64,000 nt of DNA from Vibrio owensii CAIM 1854 = LMG 25443 (lineage in GTDB: Bacteria; Pseudomonadota; Gammaproteobacteria; Enterobacterales; Vibrionaceae), in assembly GCF_000817815.1 (NCBI RefSeq), contig NZ_JPRD01000068.1, forward strand, positions 51,865 to 115,864, given 5' to 3'. Each line of letters begins with the position of its first letter. Position 1 is the first letter of the stretch. Below are positions 18,424 through 26,963 of the stretch, one piece after another. The notes beneath the pieces are model-generated. The model had not been told where the DNA came from. It did no database searches and saw nothing but the letters and a program-made list of their open reading frames with translations. The translations under genes and the position numbers were made by a program.

Positions 18424-18807
18424 ATGAGCAACCGTAAACCTTACGTTCGTGAAATAAAACGCACATGGTGGAAGAACCATCCTTTCTACCGCTTCTACAT
18501 GGTACGTGAAGCAACGGTGCTTCCTCTGATCCTATTCACTATCTTCCTGACTTTCGGTCTAGGTTCATTAGTGAAAGGCCCAGAAGCTTGGCAAAGTTGG
18601 TTGGAGTTCATGGCAAACCCTATCGTGGTAGCGATCAACATCGTTGCGCTGCTAGGTAGCCTATTCCACGCACAAACTTTCTTCAGCATGATGCCACAGG
18701 TAATGCCAATTCGTCTGAAAGGCAAACCTGTAGATAAGAAGATCATCGTTCTGACTCAGTGGGCAGCGGTAGCGTTCATCTCACTGATCGTTCTCATCGT
18801 GATGTAA
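18424..18807 (+). CDS. frdC: Fumarate reductase membrane anchor subunit C
   Basis: FrdC is one of two hydrophobic subunits that anchor FrdAB in the inner membrane and form the menaquinol site. The 127-residue protein shows three membrane helices (about 24-47, 62-88 and 105-126) after a basic N-terminus with the family start RKPYVREIKRTWW. It lies between frdB and frdD with gaps of 2 and 12 bases. Confidence 0.96.
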   Translation: MSNRKPYVREIKRTWWKNHPFYRFYMVREATVLPLILFTIFLTFGLGSLVKGPEAWQSWLEFMANPIVVAINIVALLGSLFHAQTFFSMMPQVMPIRLKGKPVDKKIIVLTQWAAVAFISLIVLIVM

Positions 18808-18819
18808 GGAGCTTGAGTA

Positions 18820-19197
18820 ATGAAACCGAATTATAGTGTTAATACAGCACCGAAACGTTCTGATGAGCCAATCTGGTGGGGTCTATTTGGTGCCGGTGGT
18901 ACTTGGTTTGCGATGATCACGCCAATCACGGTACTCGTACTGGGCATCCTAGTTCCACTAGGTGTGATTGATGCAGAAGCAATGAGCTACGAGCGCGTAT
19001 CTGAATTCGCGACTAGCATCATTGGCGCACTGTTTATCATCGGTACGCTAGCATTGCCAATGTGGCATGCGATGCACCGTGTACACCACGGCATGCACGA
19101 CCTTAAATTCCACACAGGTGTGGTAGGTAAAATTGCATGTTACGCGTTTGCAGGTCTTATCTCTGCACTAGCCGTTATCTTTATCTTCATGATTTAA
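18820..19197 (+). CDS. frdD: Fumarate reductase membrane anchor subunit D
   Basis: FrdD is the second membrane anchor of fumarate reductase. The 125-residue protein has three helices and the conserved MHRVHHGMHDLKFH loop between helices two and three. It closes the frdABCD operon. A GGAG site precedes the ATG, and a strong terminator starts 16 bases after the stop. Confidence 0.96.
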   Translation: MKPNYSVNTAPKRSDEPIWWGLFGAGGTWFAMITPITVLVLGILVPLGVIDAEAMSYERVSEFATSIIGALFIIGTLALPMWHAMHRVHHGMHDLKFHTGVVGKIACYAFAGLISALAVIFIFMI

Positions 19198-19213
19198 GAG
19201 ACCGACGGAAATG

Positions 19214-19246
19214 AAAAAAGCTGGCACCTCGCCAGCTTTTTTATTG
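19214..19246. terminator. Bidirectional terminator between frdD and the nitroreductase
   Basis: AAAAAAGCTGGC/GCCAGCTTTTTT, 5-base loop, with A and T runs on both sides. It serves the two convergent units. Confidence 0.93.
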
Positions 19247-19288
19247 CCTGCTATTTGTGTTTATCGTCAGTGCTATTCGTTTCAGGCA

Positions 19289-19972
19289 CTATTCAATAAA
19301 GGTCGCGATTTCATCCAACGACTTTTTGTGCATAGCATGTTCTGGAATGGTCGCGTCTTCTTCCGGATAACCAGTCACAATCAACATATACGGACGGTCG
19401 ACATCATTGTCTCGCCCACAAATCTTACTCAAGAAACTCATCGGCTTTGGCGTGTGAGTCAAGGTACCCAAACCGGCGTTATGTAATGCTTGAAGCAAAA
19501 AGCCTGTAGCAATCCCGACTGACTCATGCACGTAATAATTGGCTTGCTCCCCATCGTTACTCATACCGCCTTTCTTTTGCGAAAACACCGCGATCAGCCA
19601 CGGCGCTTTTTCCAAATACGGCTTACTGGCATTAGTACCGAGTGGTTTCAGTGCATCTAACCATTCTTGTCCTGCTCGACCTTCATAGAAAGAACGTTCT
19701 AATTCTTCAGCGGCTTGGCGGATCTGCCCTTTCACTTCTGCACTGTTAATCGCAACAAAATACCAAGGTTGATGGTTTGCCCCACTAGGTGCCGTACCCG
19801 CTGCTCGAATGCAGTGCTCAATGACTTCTTTCGCTACTGGGCGATCAGAGAAACTTCGAATCGAATGACGGCGCTGAAGTTGCTCAAGGTTGTGTACAGC
19901 TCTTGCTGCCATTTCTTGCGGAGGGTATTCCACATAATCATTGAGTGGATGGTGTTGCTCTTGAGTCGACAT
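19289..19972 (-). CDS. Nitroreductase family flavoprotein
   Basis: This 227-residue protein belongs to the FMN-dependent nitroreductase superfamily. The N-terminal FMN phosphate-binding motif RRHSIRSFSDRPV (about residues 34-46) and the APSGANHQPW motif (about 64-73) are clear. A C-terminal GLGTLTHTP segment and the GYP motif near 206 are also typical. Such enzymes reduce nitro compounds, quinones or flavins with NAD(P)H; the natural substrate is unknown. It stands alone, convergent with frdABCD. Confidence 0.88.
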   Translation of the reverse strand: MSTQEQHHPLNDYVEYPPQEMAARAVHNLEQLQRRHSIRSFSDRPVAKEVIEHCIRAAGTAPSGANHQPWYFVAINSAEVKGQIRQAAEELERSFYEGRAGQEWLDALKPLGTNASKPYLEKAPWLIAVFSQKKGGMSNDGEQANYYVHESVGIATGFLLQALHNAGLGTLTHTPKPMSFLSKICGRDNDVDRPYMLIVTGYPEEDATIPEHAMHKKSLDEIATFIE

Positions 19973-20096
19973 AGTGCTTCCTTGCGCTTGTTGGGTGTTG
20001 ATTCACTATAGCCACAAATTTCGCTCTCGCCTTTTTATCTTCATAAAATCAATGTGATATTGAGATAAAGCGCAAATATTCAGCAGTATTTCACCA

Positions 20097-20134
20097 ACAA
20101 AAAAGAGAGGCTGATAACACGTATCAGCCTCTGC
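20097..20134 (-). terminator. Terminator of the SPFH gene
   Basis: An 11-bp perfect stem, AGAGGCTGATA (20106-20116) and TATCAGCCTCT (20122-20132), is followed on the minus strand by a run of Ts. Confidence 0.85.
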
Positions 20135-20160
20135 ATTACTCTGATTTGTACAGCTATCAG

Positions 20161-20223
20161 AGCTTTTGGTCACCTATGATCTTTTTGCTTTTTTAGCTTT
20201 TGACCACCCATGATCTTATTGCT
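20161..20223. repeat. Imperfect tandem repeat overlapping the SPFH gene 3' end
   Basis: Two 29-base copies, 20161-20189 and 20195-20223, match at 25 positions. On the minus strand the first copy includes the last codons and the TAA stop of the SPFH gene; the second copy has AAA where the stop would be. It looks like a local duplication of the gene end. Confidence 0.8.
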
Positions 20224-21619
20224 GTGTGACCTTCTTGGTTTGGTCCATTAAACCAAGAGCACCAAAGCCAGTAATCACATCAAGGTTGGTTTTCAGACCT
20301 GTCGCTTCCCCACCACCGATGTAGTTTTGTGGCATCTGCACTTGGAAGTTTTGCAGGTTGTTATACAGCGAGTTCGCCACATCTCGGTTCAGCTCTGCCA
20401 AGTACACTTCTCGGTTTGCACCCAGTGCCGCGTACTTCGCTTTCAAGACTTCCGCTTCTGCACGGCCTTTTTCAAGAATCGCTTTTGCTTCAAATTCTGC
20501 TGATAGAGCATTGGCTTTTTGAATCGCTAGGTTCGCTTCTGCAATCGCTAGCTCTTTCTCTTTTTCCACCTCAGCCAGTCGCTTGGTTTTCTCAACTTCG
20601 ACGATTTCACGCTCTGCAATCTGACGTGCAACTTCGACTTCTTTTTGCTGTGCGATGATCGCAAGCTCTTTACTACGTTGAGCATCTTGTACTTCACGGG
20701 TACGTTGAATCTCTTTACGTAACTGCTCAGTCTCTGCTTGTGCTTTCGAGGTCTCTTGCTCCTGAATCGCACGGATACGGTCTGCTACTAAGCGCTTTTT
20801 ATCTGCGAGCAATTGATCAAGCTGCTTCTCTGGTTGCGGGTCACCGATGGTCACCTGCGTCACTTGAATACCGTATTGCTGTAGCGGGTTATCCTGACGG
20901 ATTGGTTGGCCAGTATTGTCCACTACCGGCACCGTCTTCCAAACCAATTGGTTAGTGCGTTGCAGTTGGTTCGCGTTCGACTGATTCGCGCCCACCGGAG
21001 CAAGATCTAGCTCTTCCACTTCTACCTGACGACGCTCTGTCAGATAAATACCTTCACGCAGTTGGTCTCCCAATTTGGATTTGAACTGGTTCAAGCCGCC
21101 TTGGAAAAACTCTTCACCTGTGTATTGAGTCGCGGTAATCACCGTCACGTTACGTGCATTCTTCACCAACAATGCATCAATTAGGTTACTGTTGTTGCGG
21201 AACTCTTTATGCATCTTCTTCACCGCTTCTGGGTCATTACTTAACTTGAAGCGGAATGTCACTGGGATCTGACCAATGTAGGTATCGGCAAAGCGAACCT
21301 GAATCGCATCAAGGCGTTGATAAAAATCTTCGCCCTTGCTGTTACCAAATGACACGGTGATCACTTGGTCATACTTGGTAATCTTGGACAGAAACGGCAT
21401 GCGAAAGTGAATGCCCGGCTCTGTGAATACGTCCAATTCACCAGTGATGTTGTTCTGATGCACATAGCTGTAACCCGCATCGGTCATCAGCACTGAGCTG
21501 TTAATCGTTAAGCCTATTGCCAGCAGCGGAATACCAAATACGGCTGCTTTCAATCCTTTATGTAGTAACTGACGTCTCTCTTCCACCTTTAAACCTCGTC
21601 CTAAGCCTCTGCTTTCCAT
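20216..21619 (-). CDS. SPFH/band 7 (prohibitin-like) membrane protein
   Basis: This 467-residue protein has one N-terminal transmembrane helix (about 28-46), then an SPFH domain (about 55-260). A long charged alanine/glutamate-rich coiled coil (about 265-410) contains many KE, EVEK and QKANALSAEFEAKAI patterns. SPFH proteins oligomerise on membranes and shape protease or lipid microdomains. The order resembles HflK/QmcA-type proteins, but no hflC, nfeD or protease gene is next to it. The start ATG 21619 follows AAGGAG by a short spacer. Its 3' end is part of a tandem duplication. Confidence 0.85.
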   Translation of the reverse strand: MESRGLGRGLKVEERRQLLHKGLKAAVFGIPLLAIGLTINSSVLMTDAGYSYVHQNNITGELDVFTEPGIHFRMPFLSKITKYDQVITVSFGNSKGEDFYQRLDAIQVRFADTYIGQIPVTFRFKLSNDPEAVKKMHKEFRNNSNLIDALLVKNARNVTVITATQYTGEEFFQGGLNQFKSKLGDQLREGIYLTERRQVEVEELDLAPVGANQSNANQLQRTNQLVWKTVPVVDNTGQPIRQDNPLQQYGIQVTQVTIGDPQPEKQLDQLLADKKRLVADRIRAIQEQETSKAQAETEQLRKEIQRTREVQDAQRSKELAIIAQQKEVEVARQIAEREIVEVEKTKRLAEVEKEKELAIAEANLAIQKANALSAEFEAKAILEKGRAEAEVLKAKYAALGANREVYLAELNRDVANSLYNNLQNFQVQMPQNYIGGGEATGLKTNLDVITGFGALGLMDQTKKVTQQ

Positions 21620-21842
21620 TTTGTTCTCCTTATTGGATTGTCATTGAGTTAAATCGATAAAAATCAAATTGCTATGCAACTCGCTGACAACGAGGACTAA
21701 TGTATCAAATTGTTACATTAAGAAATAATCGAAAGATTCATGAAGTAAATAAGATTTTTACGAAAAATACAAAATCATCAGAAATTTGCGGAAGATATCG
21801 ATTTTTTGCACAGAGGCATCAAGGAAAGGTAAATGACGGGCA

Positions 21843-21873
21843 ATAAAAAAGGCCGCCGAAGCGACCTTTTCAA
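21843..21873 (-). terminator. Terminator of efp
   Basis: An AAGG-CGC/GCG-CCTT stem with one internal mismatch, followed on the minus strand by TTTTTT, 20 bases after the efp stop. Confidence 0.8.
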
Positions 21874-21892
21874 TCAGAAAGTCTAAGGTGAA

Positions 21893-22459
21893 TTACTTCA
21901 CACGACCTACGTATTCACCAGTACGAGTGTCAACTTTGATCACTTCGCCGATTGCGATGAATAGTGGTACACGTACTACAGCGCCAGTTGATAGTGTTGC
22001 TGGTTTACCACCTGTACCTTGAGTATCACCTTTCAGACCTGGATCTGTGTCAGTAACTTCTAGTTCAACGAAGTTTGCTGGAGTAACAGTAATTGGGTTA
22101 CCGTTCCAAAGCGTGATCATACAAGTGTTGTTTTCTACCAACCACTTAGCGTTTTCACCAACCGCTTTCAAGTCAGCAGCGATCTGCTCGAAAGTTTCGT
22201 TGTTCATAAAGTGGTAGAATTCGCCGTCTGAATATAGATAATCTAGGTCGATATCCATTACGTCTGCCACTTCACAAGTGTCACCAGACTTGAATGTTTT
22301 CTCTAGCACTTTACCAGAAAGAAGTTTACGAATTTTAACGCGGTTGAACGCTTGGCCTTTACCTGGTTTAACGTATTCGTTTTCCAGAATTACACAAGGC
22401 TCGTTATCAAGCATTAACTTAAGGCCGCCTTTAAATTCATTGGTGCTAACTGTAGCCAT
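21893..22459 (-). CDS. efp: Translation elongation factor P
   Basis: EF-P binds ribosomes stalled at polyproline stretches and promotes peptide-bond formation. The 188-residue protein has the KPGKGQAF loop with Lys34, the residue beta-lysylated by EpmA and EpmB, both encoded nearby. The three beta-barrel domains are complete, ending in the family signature GEYVGRVK. An AAGAGGA site precedes the ATG. The gene diverges from epmB with only 32 bases between start codons. Confidence 0.98.
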   Translation of the reverse strand: MATVSTNEFKGGLKLMLDNEPCVILENEYVKPGKGQAFNRVKIRKLLSGKVLEKTFKSGDTCEVADVMDIDLDYLYSDGEFYHFMNNETFEQIAADLKAVGENAKWLVENNTCMITLWNGNPITVTPANFVELEVTDTDPGLKGDTQGTGGKPATLSTGAVVRVPLFIAIGEVIKVDTRTGEYVGRVK

Positions 22460-22491
22460 TTTTTCCTCTTACATTCTTAGAGCTAAATTCA

Positions 22492-23514
22492 ATGCCGCAC
22501 ATAATAACCCGAAAAGTCGAATCTGTTGAGCAAAACTGGCTCAAACAGTTAGCGAATGGGATCTCCGATCCTGCAAAATTGCTGGAAATGTTGGAAATCG
22601 ATCCTTCACCGTGGCAGGACGGGTTCGCTGCGCGTAAGCTGTTTGCACAGCGTGTACCGCAAAGTTTTGTCGATAGGATGGAAAAAGGCAATCCTTACGA
22701 TCCACTTTTGCGCCAAGTATTACCTTTGAACGAAGAGTTTGAGGTACATGAAGGCTATTCGAATGATCCTTTGGAAGAGCAAGACAACGAGCTGCCTGGA
22801 TTACTGCACAAATACCGCAATCGCGCATTGATGATCGTGAAAGGTGGTTGTGCGGTGAATTGCCGTTACTGCTTCCGCCGCCACTTCCCATATCAAGAGA
22901 ATAAGAGTGGCAAACAGGCGTGGACGAAGTGCTTGGAGTATATGGCGCAACAACCAGAGCTCAATGAAGTGATCTTCTCTGGTGGCGATCCTCTGATGGC
23001 GAAAGACGATGAGATTCACTGGCTACTTGAACACATCGCAAAAATCCCACACATCAAACGCCTGCGTATTCACAGCCGTTTGCCTGTGGTGATCCCTGCA
23101 CGTATTACCGATGAATTATGCCACCTACTTCGCGCTTCTCGTCTACAGATAGTATTGGTGACGCACATTAACCACGCCAACGAAATCAACGCTGAGTTTG
23201 CTGCTCAAATGGCGAAGCTAAAGCAAGCTGGTGTCACTCTGCTTAACCAAGGTGTACTGCTAAAAGACGTTAACAATAGCGTTGAAGCACAGGTTGCGCT
23301 AAACGAAGCGTTATTCGATGCTGGTATTTTGCCGTACTACTTGCACGTTTTGGATAAAGTCCAAGGTGCAGCGCACTACTTTGTTTCCGATGAAGAAGCC
23401 AAAGAAATCATGCGCGGTGTGATCACGCGAGTTTCTGGCTACCTAGTGCCTAAGTTGACCCGTGAAATTGGCGGTCGCCCAAGTAAAACACCGCTGGATC
23501 TGCATCTAGAATAA
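22492..23514 (+). CDS. epmB: EF-P lysine 2,3-aminomutase EpmB
   Basis: EpmB is a radical SAM, PLP-dependent enzyme that converts L-alpha-lysine to (R)-beta-lysine for EF-P modification. The radical SAM cluster motif CAVNCRYC is at residues 120-127, followed by FRRHFPY. The SGGDPL motif and the C-terminal PLP-lysine region (ELPGLLHKYRNRAL and later VPKLTREIGGR) fit the family. The 340-residue length is normal. There is no strong ribosome-binding site before ATG 22492, which suggests modest expression compared with efp. Confidence 0.97.
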   Translation: MPHIITRKVESVEQNWLKQLANGISDPAKLLEMLEIDPSPWQDGFAARKLFAQRVPQSFVDRMEKGNPYDPLLRQVLPLNEEFEVHEGYSNDPLEEQDNELPGLLHKYRNRALMIVKGGCAVNCRYCFRRHFPYQENKSGKQAWTKCLEYMAQQPELNEVIFSGGDPLMAKDDEIHWLLEHIAKIPHIKRLRIHSRLPVVIPARITDELCHLLRASRLQIVLVTHINHANEINAEFAAQMAKLKQAGVTLLNQGVLLKDVNNSVEAQVALNEALFDAGILPYYLHVLDKVQGAAHYFVSDEEAKEIMRGVITRVSGYLVPKLTREIGGRPSKTPLDLHLE

Positions 23515-23608
23515 GTTGCTTGCCGTATAAAGATTGTCGTTACGAGCAAAAGCTTTTGTTCGATCAGGCGGTCTTATCTATGCATACTCCGCAAATTTGG
23601 AGGTTAAG

Positions 23609-24106
23609 ATGCAAGCAACTTTTGAACACCTTTTCGATCTTGGCCCTTTTAGTTGGGCTGCGCTGCTTTGTTGTGCCATCAATGGTTTGATGATTGGCAT
23701 TGAGCGTCAAACTCGCGGTAAACCCGTTGGTATTCGTACCGCAATTTTAGTTATCTCAGGTACTTACCTATTTATGTCGATGGCGGTCTCTTTGTCGCCA
23801 AATACATTAGATCAAGCCCGTGTACTTGGTCAGATCATTACTGGTGTCGGCTTTTTAGGTGCCGGTGTGATGATGACTCAAGATGGAAAAATTCACGGCG
23901 TGACTTCTGCGGCCGTCATTTGGGTATTGGCGGGGTTAGGCTTAATGATTGGCTTGGGTTACTTATCACAGTCGATCATCATTACCGTATTGGCACTGAC
24001 CGTTTTACTCGGTGTGGACAAAGCGGAAAACCGCGTCAAAGCATTGCGCCGTGGTGTGCACCAGAAAATGCAGCAACGAAAAACATCAACGCGTTTAGTT
24101 AAGTAA
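23609..24106 (+). CDS. MgtC/SapB family membrane protein
   Basis: This 165-residue protein has four or five hydrophobic helices and the MgtC/SapB N-terminal domain: MIGIERQTRGKPVGIRT near residues 29-45 and the GVGFLGAGVMM segment near 82-92. It lacks the C-terminal ACT-like domain of true MgtC. I choose ATG 23609 because GGAGG lies six bases upstream; the longer frame from 23534 adds residues without family similarity. It lies 94 bases after epmB and may be partly cotranscribed. A function in Mg2+ homeostasis is only inferred from the family name. Confidence 0.87.
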   Translation: MQATFEHLFDLGPFSWAALLCCAINGLMIGIERQTRGKPVGIRTAILVISGTYLFMSMAVSLSPNTLDQARVLGQIITGVGFLGAGVMMTQDGKIHGVTSAAVIWVLAGLGLMIGLGYLSQSIIITVLALTVLLGVDKAENRVKALRRGVHQKMQQRKTSTRLVK

Positions 24107-24117
24107 TCAAGCACAAT

Positions 24118-24153
24118 AAAAAAGACCCCGACATCAAGCCGGGGTCTTTTTGT
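24118..24153. terminator. Bidirectional terminator after the MgtC-like gene
   Basis: AAAAAAGACCCCG and CGGGGTCTTTTT form an almost perfect stem with a 9-base loop. The following minus-strand gene converges on it. Confidence 0.92.
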
Positions 24154-24203
24154 ATCTGGCGTTAAGTTAGGAAGGTGACTTAACTTTTGGCGAAGCTCGC
24201 TGA

Positions 24204-24767
24204 TTATTTAGCGAAGTTCACGATTGGGAAACACTTGAAGAAGCCGTTGTCCGCACAGTTTAGAAGACCAATTTGAACACCGTCGATTTGGTCAGTCATG
24301 TTGAAGAAACCTAGCTGGAAGTTAGATTTTTTAGAGATACTTGCCAGACCGATGTCTGCCATTGTGTAACCTTCAGAGTAGTTCACAGCACTCCAGTTTA
24401 GACCTTCAACGTTGTTAGTCACGTTTACCGCACCTAGGTTAAGACCCGTTGTTTGACCTTGGTTCCAGTTGAATAGACCTAGAGAAACACCCTTCATTTC
24501 TTGGTTGACTTTAGACGCACCAAAGAAAAGACCGAAGTTCACACCAGTAGTACGGTCTGTTTCAGACATACCTAGTAGAGAGAAATCGACACCTTTTACT
24601 TCGTTCACTTGACCGTGAAGAACCGCAAGACGAACACCGCCAACAGAAGAGTTAGAAGGTGCGTTAGTGTTGTCGATAGTAGAGAACATAACTGGCGTGC
24701 TGTCAGCAAGAGCAACAGGTGAAGCAATAGCGGCTGCAACAGCCAGTGACGTCATTAGCTTTTTCAT
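24204..24767 (-). CDS. Secreted repeat protein (LA_2272-like), function unknown
   Basis: A 187-residue protein with a clear Sec signal peptide (MKKLMTSLAVAAAIASPVALA, cleavage after about residue 22 at ALA-D). The mature part is built of short repeats of about 20 residues with the pattern G(V/L)xxGLxN, for example GVNFGLFFG, GVSLGLFNWN, GLNLGAVN and GVQIGLLN. This resembles the LA_2272-type surface repeat family and would form a beta structure in the periplasm or outer membrane. Two cysteines near the C-terminus could pair. I use ATG 24767, six bases after GGAG; two upstream ATGs overlap that site. Function is unknown. Confidence 0.75.
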   Translation of the reverse strand: MKKLMTSLAVAAAIASPVALADSTPVMFSTIDNTNAPSNSSVGGVRLAVLHGQVNEVKGVDFSLLGMSETDRTTGVNFGLFFGASKVNQEMKGVSLGLFNWNQGQTTGLNLGAVNVTNNVEGLNWSAVNYSEGYTMADIGLASISKKSNFQLGFFNMTDQIDGVQIGLLNCADNGFFKCFPIVNFAK

Positions 24768-24779
24768 TTTCATCTCCAT

Positions 24780-25084
24780 TGGGGGATTGTTTATTTACAA
24801 CATAGTGTAATGTACAGATTTTGCGCCATTTTAACTCGATAAATGTTAGCTGTAAGTCATATTTAACCACTTGAAGAATAAAGCAATTGATTCATCAAAC
24901 TTATTTTTCTGCATTTTCCCTGACCGTTTGCGCACAATAGCCACACAATTGCGTATTTTTAAACCAATTAACCTGATAAAAATTAAGCGTAATAATTACT
25001 CGCTAACTATCAGATTAAAAAGAAAAAGTAAGAATCAACCTACAAACTTATGCGCAGAAGGCTCCGTACCAAAGTAACAGGCAC
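24780..25084. other. A+T-rich intergenic region upstream of the secreted repeat protein
   Basis: About 300 bases with strong A+T bias separate the repeat protein start from the groEL terminator. It must hold the promoter of the minus-strand gene. I see no convincing coding frame or known operator here. Confidence 0.5.
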
Positions 25085-25113
25085 AAAAAAGCCGAGGCAT
25101 TCACCTCGGCTTC
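25085..25113 (-). terminator. Terminator of the groES-groEL operon
   Basis: AAGCCGAGG/CCTCGGCTT stem; the T run is on the minus strand. It lies about 130 bases after the groEL stop, beyond the repeat-like element. Confidence 0.85.
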
Positions 25114-25137
25114 CTGGTTTGGTTTGGTCGGTTGTCT

Positions 25138-25243
25138 TTAAGCTATAACGTCTTAGAGCAAAGAGAAAGCGCGGAGTTTACACACGTAAATGAGCACTTT
25201 CGATGCAGCTATAAGGCGTTAGAGCGACAAGACAAGCAGCAAA
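25138..25243. repeat. Repeat-like element in the groEL 3' untranslated region
   Basis: Two imperfect direct repeats beginning AGCTATAA and containing TTAGAGC (25140-25165 and 25207-25232) flank a short hairpin TTTAC-ACAC-GTAAA near 25179-25192. The layout, and my memory of similar blocks between Vibrio genes, suggest a dispersed intergenic repeat. Only one copy is in this window, so the repeat status is inferred. Confidence 0.45.
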
Positions 25244-26890
25244 TTACATCATGCCGCCCATACCACCCATACCGCCCATACCACCCATATCAGGCATACC
25301 TGCGCCGTCTTTTTGTGGTAGGTCAGTAACCATCGCTTCAGTTGTGATCATTAGACCCGCTACTGATGCTGCGAATTGTAGTGCGCTACGAGTTACTTTA
25401 GTTGGGTCTAGGATACCCATCTCTAGCATGTCGCCGTATTCGCCAGTTGCTGCGTTGTAGCCGTAAGAACCTTCACCTGCTTTCACGTTGTTCGCTACTA
25501 CTGACTCTTCGTCACCTGCGTTCTTCGTGATTTGACGGATTGGCGCTTCCATCGCACGTAGTGCAACGCGGATACCAACGTTTTGCTCTTCGTTGTCGCC
25601 TTCTAGGTCAACAATCTTAGATGCAGCGCGGATTAGTGCAACACCACCACCAGCAACTACGCCTTCTTCAACCGCAGCGCGAGTCGCGTGTAGTGCGTCT
25701 TCTACGCGGTCTTTCTTCTCTTTCATTTCAACTTCAGTTGCTGCACCAACTTTGATTACTGCAACACCGCCGGCTAGCTTAGCAACGCGCTCTTGTAGTT
25801 TCTCTTTGTCGTAGTCTGAAGTTGCATCTTCGATTTGCTGACGGATTTGAGCAACACGACCTTGGATCATTGCTTCTTCACCCACGCCATCGATGATGGT
25901 TGTGTTTTCTTTTGTGATTGCAACGCGCTTCGCTTGACCTAGGTCTTCTAGTGCTACTTTTTCTAGCTCTAGACCTACTTCTTCAGAAATCACGATACCG
26001 CCAGTTAGGATAGCGATGTCTTGTAGCATTGCTTTACGACGCTCACCAAAACCAGGCGCTTTCACTGCTGCTACTTTAACGATGCCACGCATGTTGTTCA
26101 CAACGAGTGTTGCTAGTGCTTCACCTTCTACGTCTTCAGCGATGATCAGTAGTGGGCGAGATGCTTTTGCTACTGCTTCTAGTGCTGGAAGAAGTTCACG
26201 GATGTTCGATACTTTCTTATCGATCAGAAGGATGAATGGGTTTTCTAGATCAACAGAACCTGCTTCTTGGTTGTTGATGAAGTAAGGAGATAGGTAACCG
26301 CGGTCGAACTGCATACCTTCTACTACGTCTAGCTCATCTTGTAGTGCTTGACCTTCTTCAACTGTGATAACACCGTCGCGGCCAACTTTTTCCATTGCTT
26401 CAGCAATGATGTTACCTACGCTTGAGTCAGAGTTTGCAGAGATAGTACCAACCTGTGCGATTGCTTTAGTGTCGTTACACTCAACAGATAGCTCTTTTAG
26501 TTGCTCAACTGCTGCGATAACTGCTTTGTCGATACCGCGCTTAAGATCCATTGGGTTCATACCCGCTGCTACTGCTTTTAGACCTTCATTTACGATTGCT
26601 TGCGCTAGTACGGTTGCTGTTGTTGTACCGTCACCCGCTGCGTCGTTTGCTTTAGACGCAACTTCTTTAACCATTTGTGCGCCCATGTTCTGGAATTTGT
26701 CTTCCAGCTCAATTTCACGCGCTACTGATACACCATCTTTAGTGATTGTTGGAGCACCAAAAGATTTGTCTAGAACTACGTTACGACCTTTAGGACCCAG
26801 TGTTACTTTCACTGCGTCCGCTAGAACGTTTACGCCTTCTAGCATTTTAACTCGTGCGTCATTACCAAATTTAACGTCTTTAGCAGCCAT
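25244..26890 (-). CDS. groL: Chaperonin GroEL
   Basis: GroEL (60 kDa chaperonin) forms the double-ring ATP-driven folding chamber. The 548-residue protein has the nucleotide-binding DGTTTATVLAQ motif, apical and equatorial signatures, and the flexible GGM-repeat tail (GGMGGMGGMGGMM). Codon use is strongly biased, as for an abundant protein. It follows groES by 73 bases on the minus strand with an AAGGAAA site. Vibrios usually have a second groESL copy on chromosome 2; this copy, with its heat-shock type promoter and location beside core genes, looks like the main one. Confidence 0.98.
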   Translation of the reverse strand: MAAKDVKFGNDARVKMLEGVNVLADAVKVTLGPKGRNVVLDKSFGAPTITKDGVSVAREIELEDKFQNMGAQMVKEVASKANDAAGDGTTTATVLAQAIVNEGLKAVAAGMNPMDLKRGIDKAVIAAVEQLKELSVECNDTKAIAQVGTISANSDSSVGNIIAEAMEKVGRDGVITVEEGQALQDELDVVEGMQFDRGYLSPYFINNQEAGSVDLENPFILLIDKKVSNIRELLPALEAVAKASRPLLIIAEDVEGEALATLVVNNMRGIVKVAAVKAPGFGERRKAMLQDIAILTGGIVISEEVGLELEKVALEDLGQAKRVAITKENTTIIDGVGEEAMIQGRVAQIRQQIEDATSDYDKEKLQERVAKLAGGVAVIKVGAATEVEMKEKKDRVEDALHATRAAVEEGVVAGGGVALIRAASKIVDLEGDNEEQNVGIRVALRAMEAPIRQITKNAGDEESVVANNVKAGEGSYGYNAATGEYGDMLEMGILDPTKVTRSALQFAASVAGLMITTEAMVTDLPQKDGAGMPDMGGMGGMGGMGGMM

Positions 26891-26963
26891 CTTTGATTTC
26901 CTTTCTAAATTCTGTTTTTGATTGCGTTTTGAATCAGAGCAAAAAATTACTCAACGATTGCTA

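Noticed and set aside
24871..25077. A 68-codon open frame between the secreted repeat protein and groEL
   Set aside because: It begins at TTG without a ribosome-binding site in very A+T-rich DNA and shows no similarity to known families.
26364..26921. A 185-codon open frame on the plus strand opposite groEL
   Set aside because: Ser/Thr/Ala-rich shadow of the biased groEL codons, without any recognisable motif.
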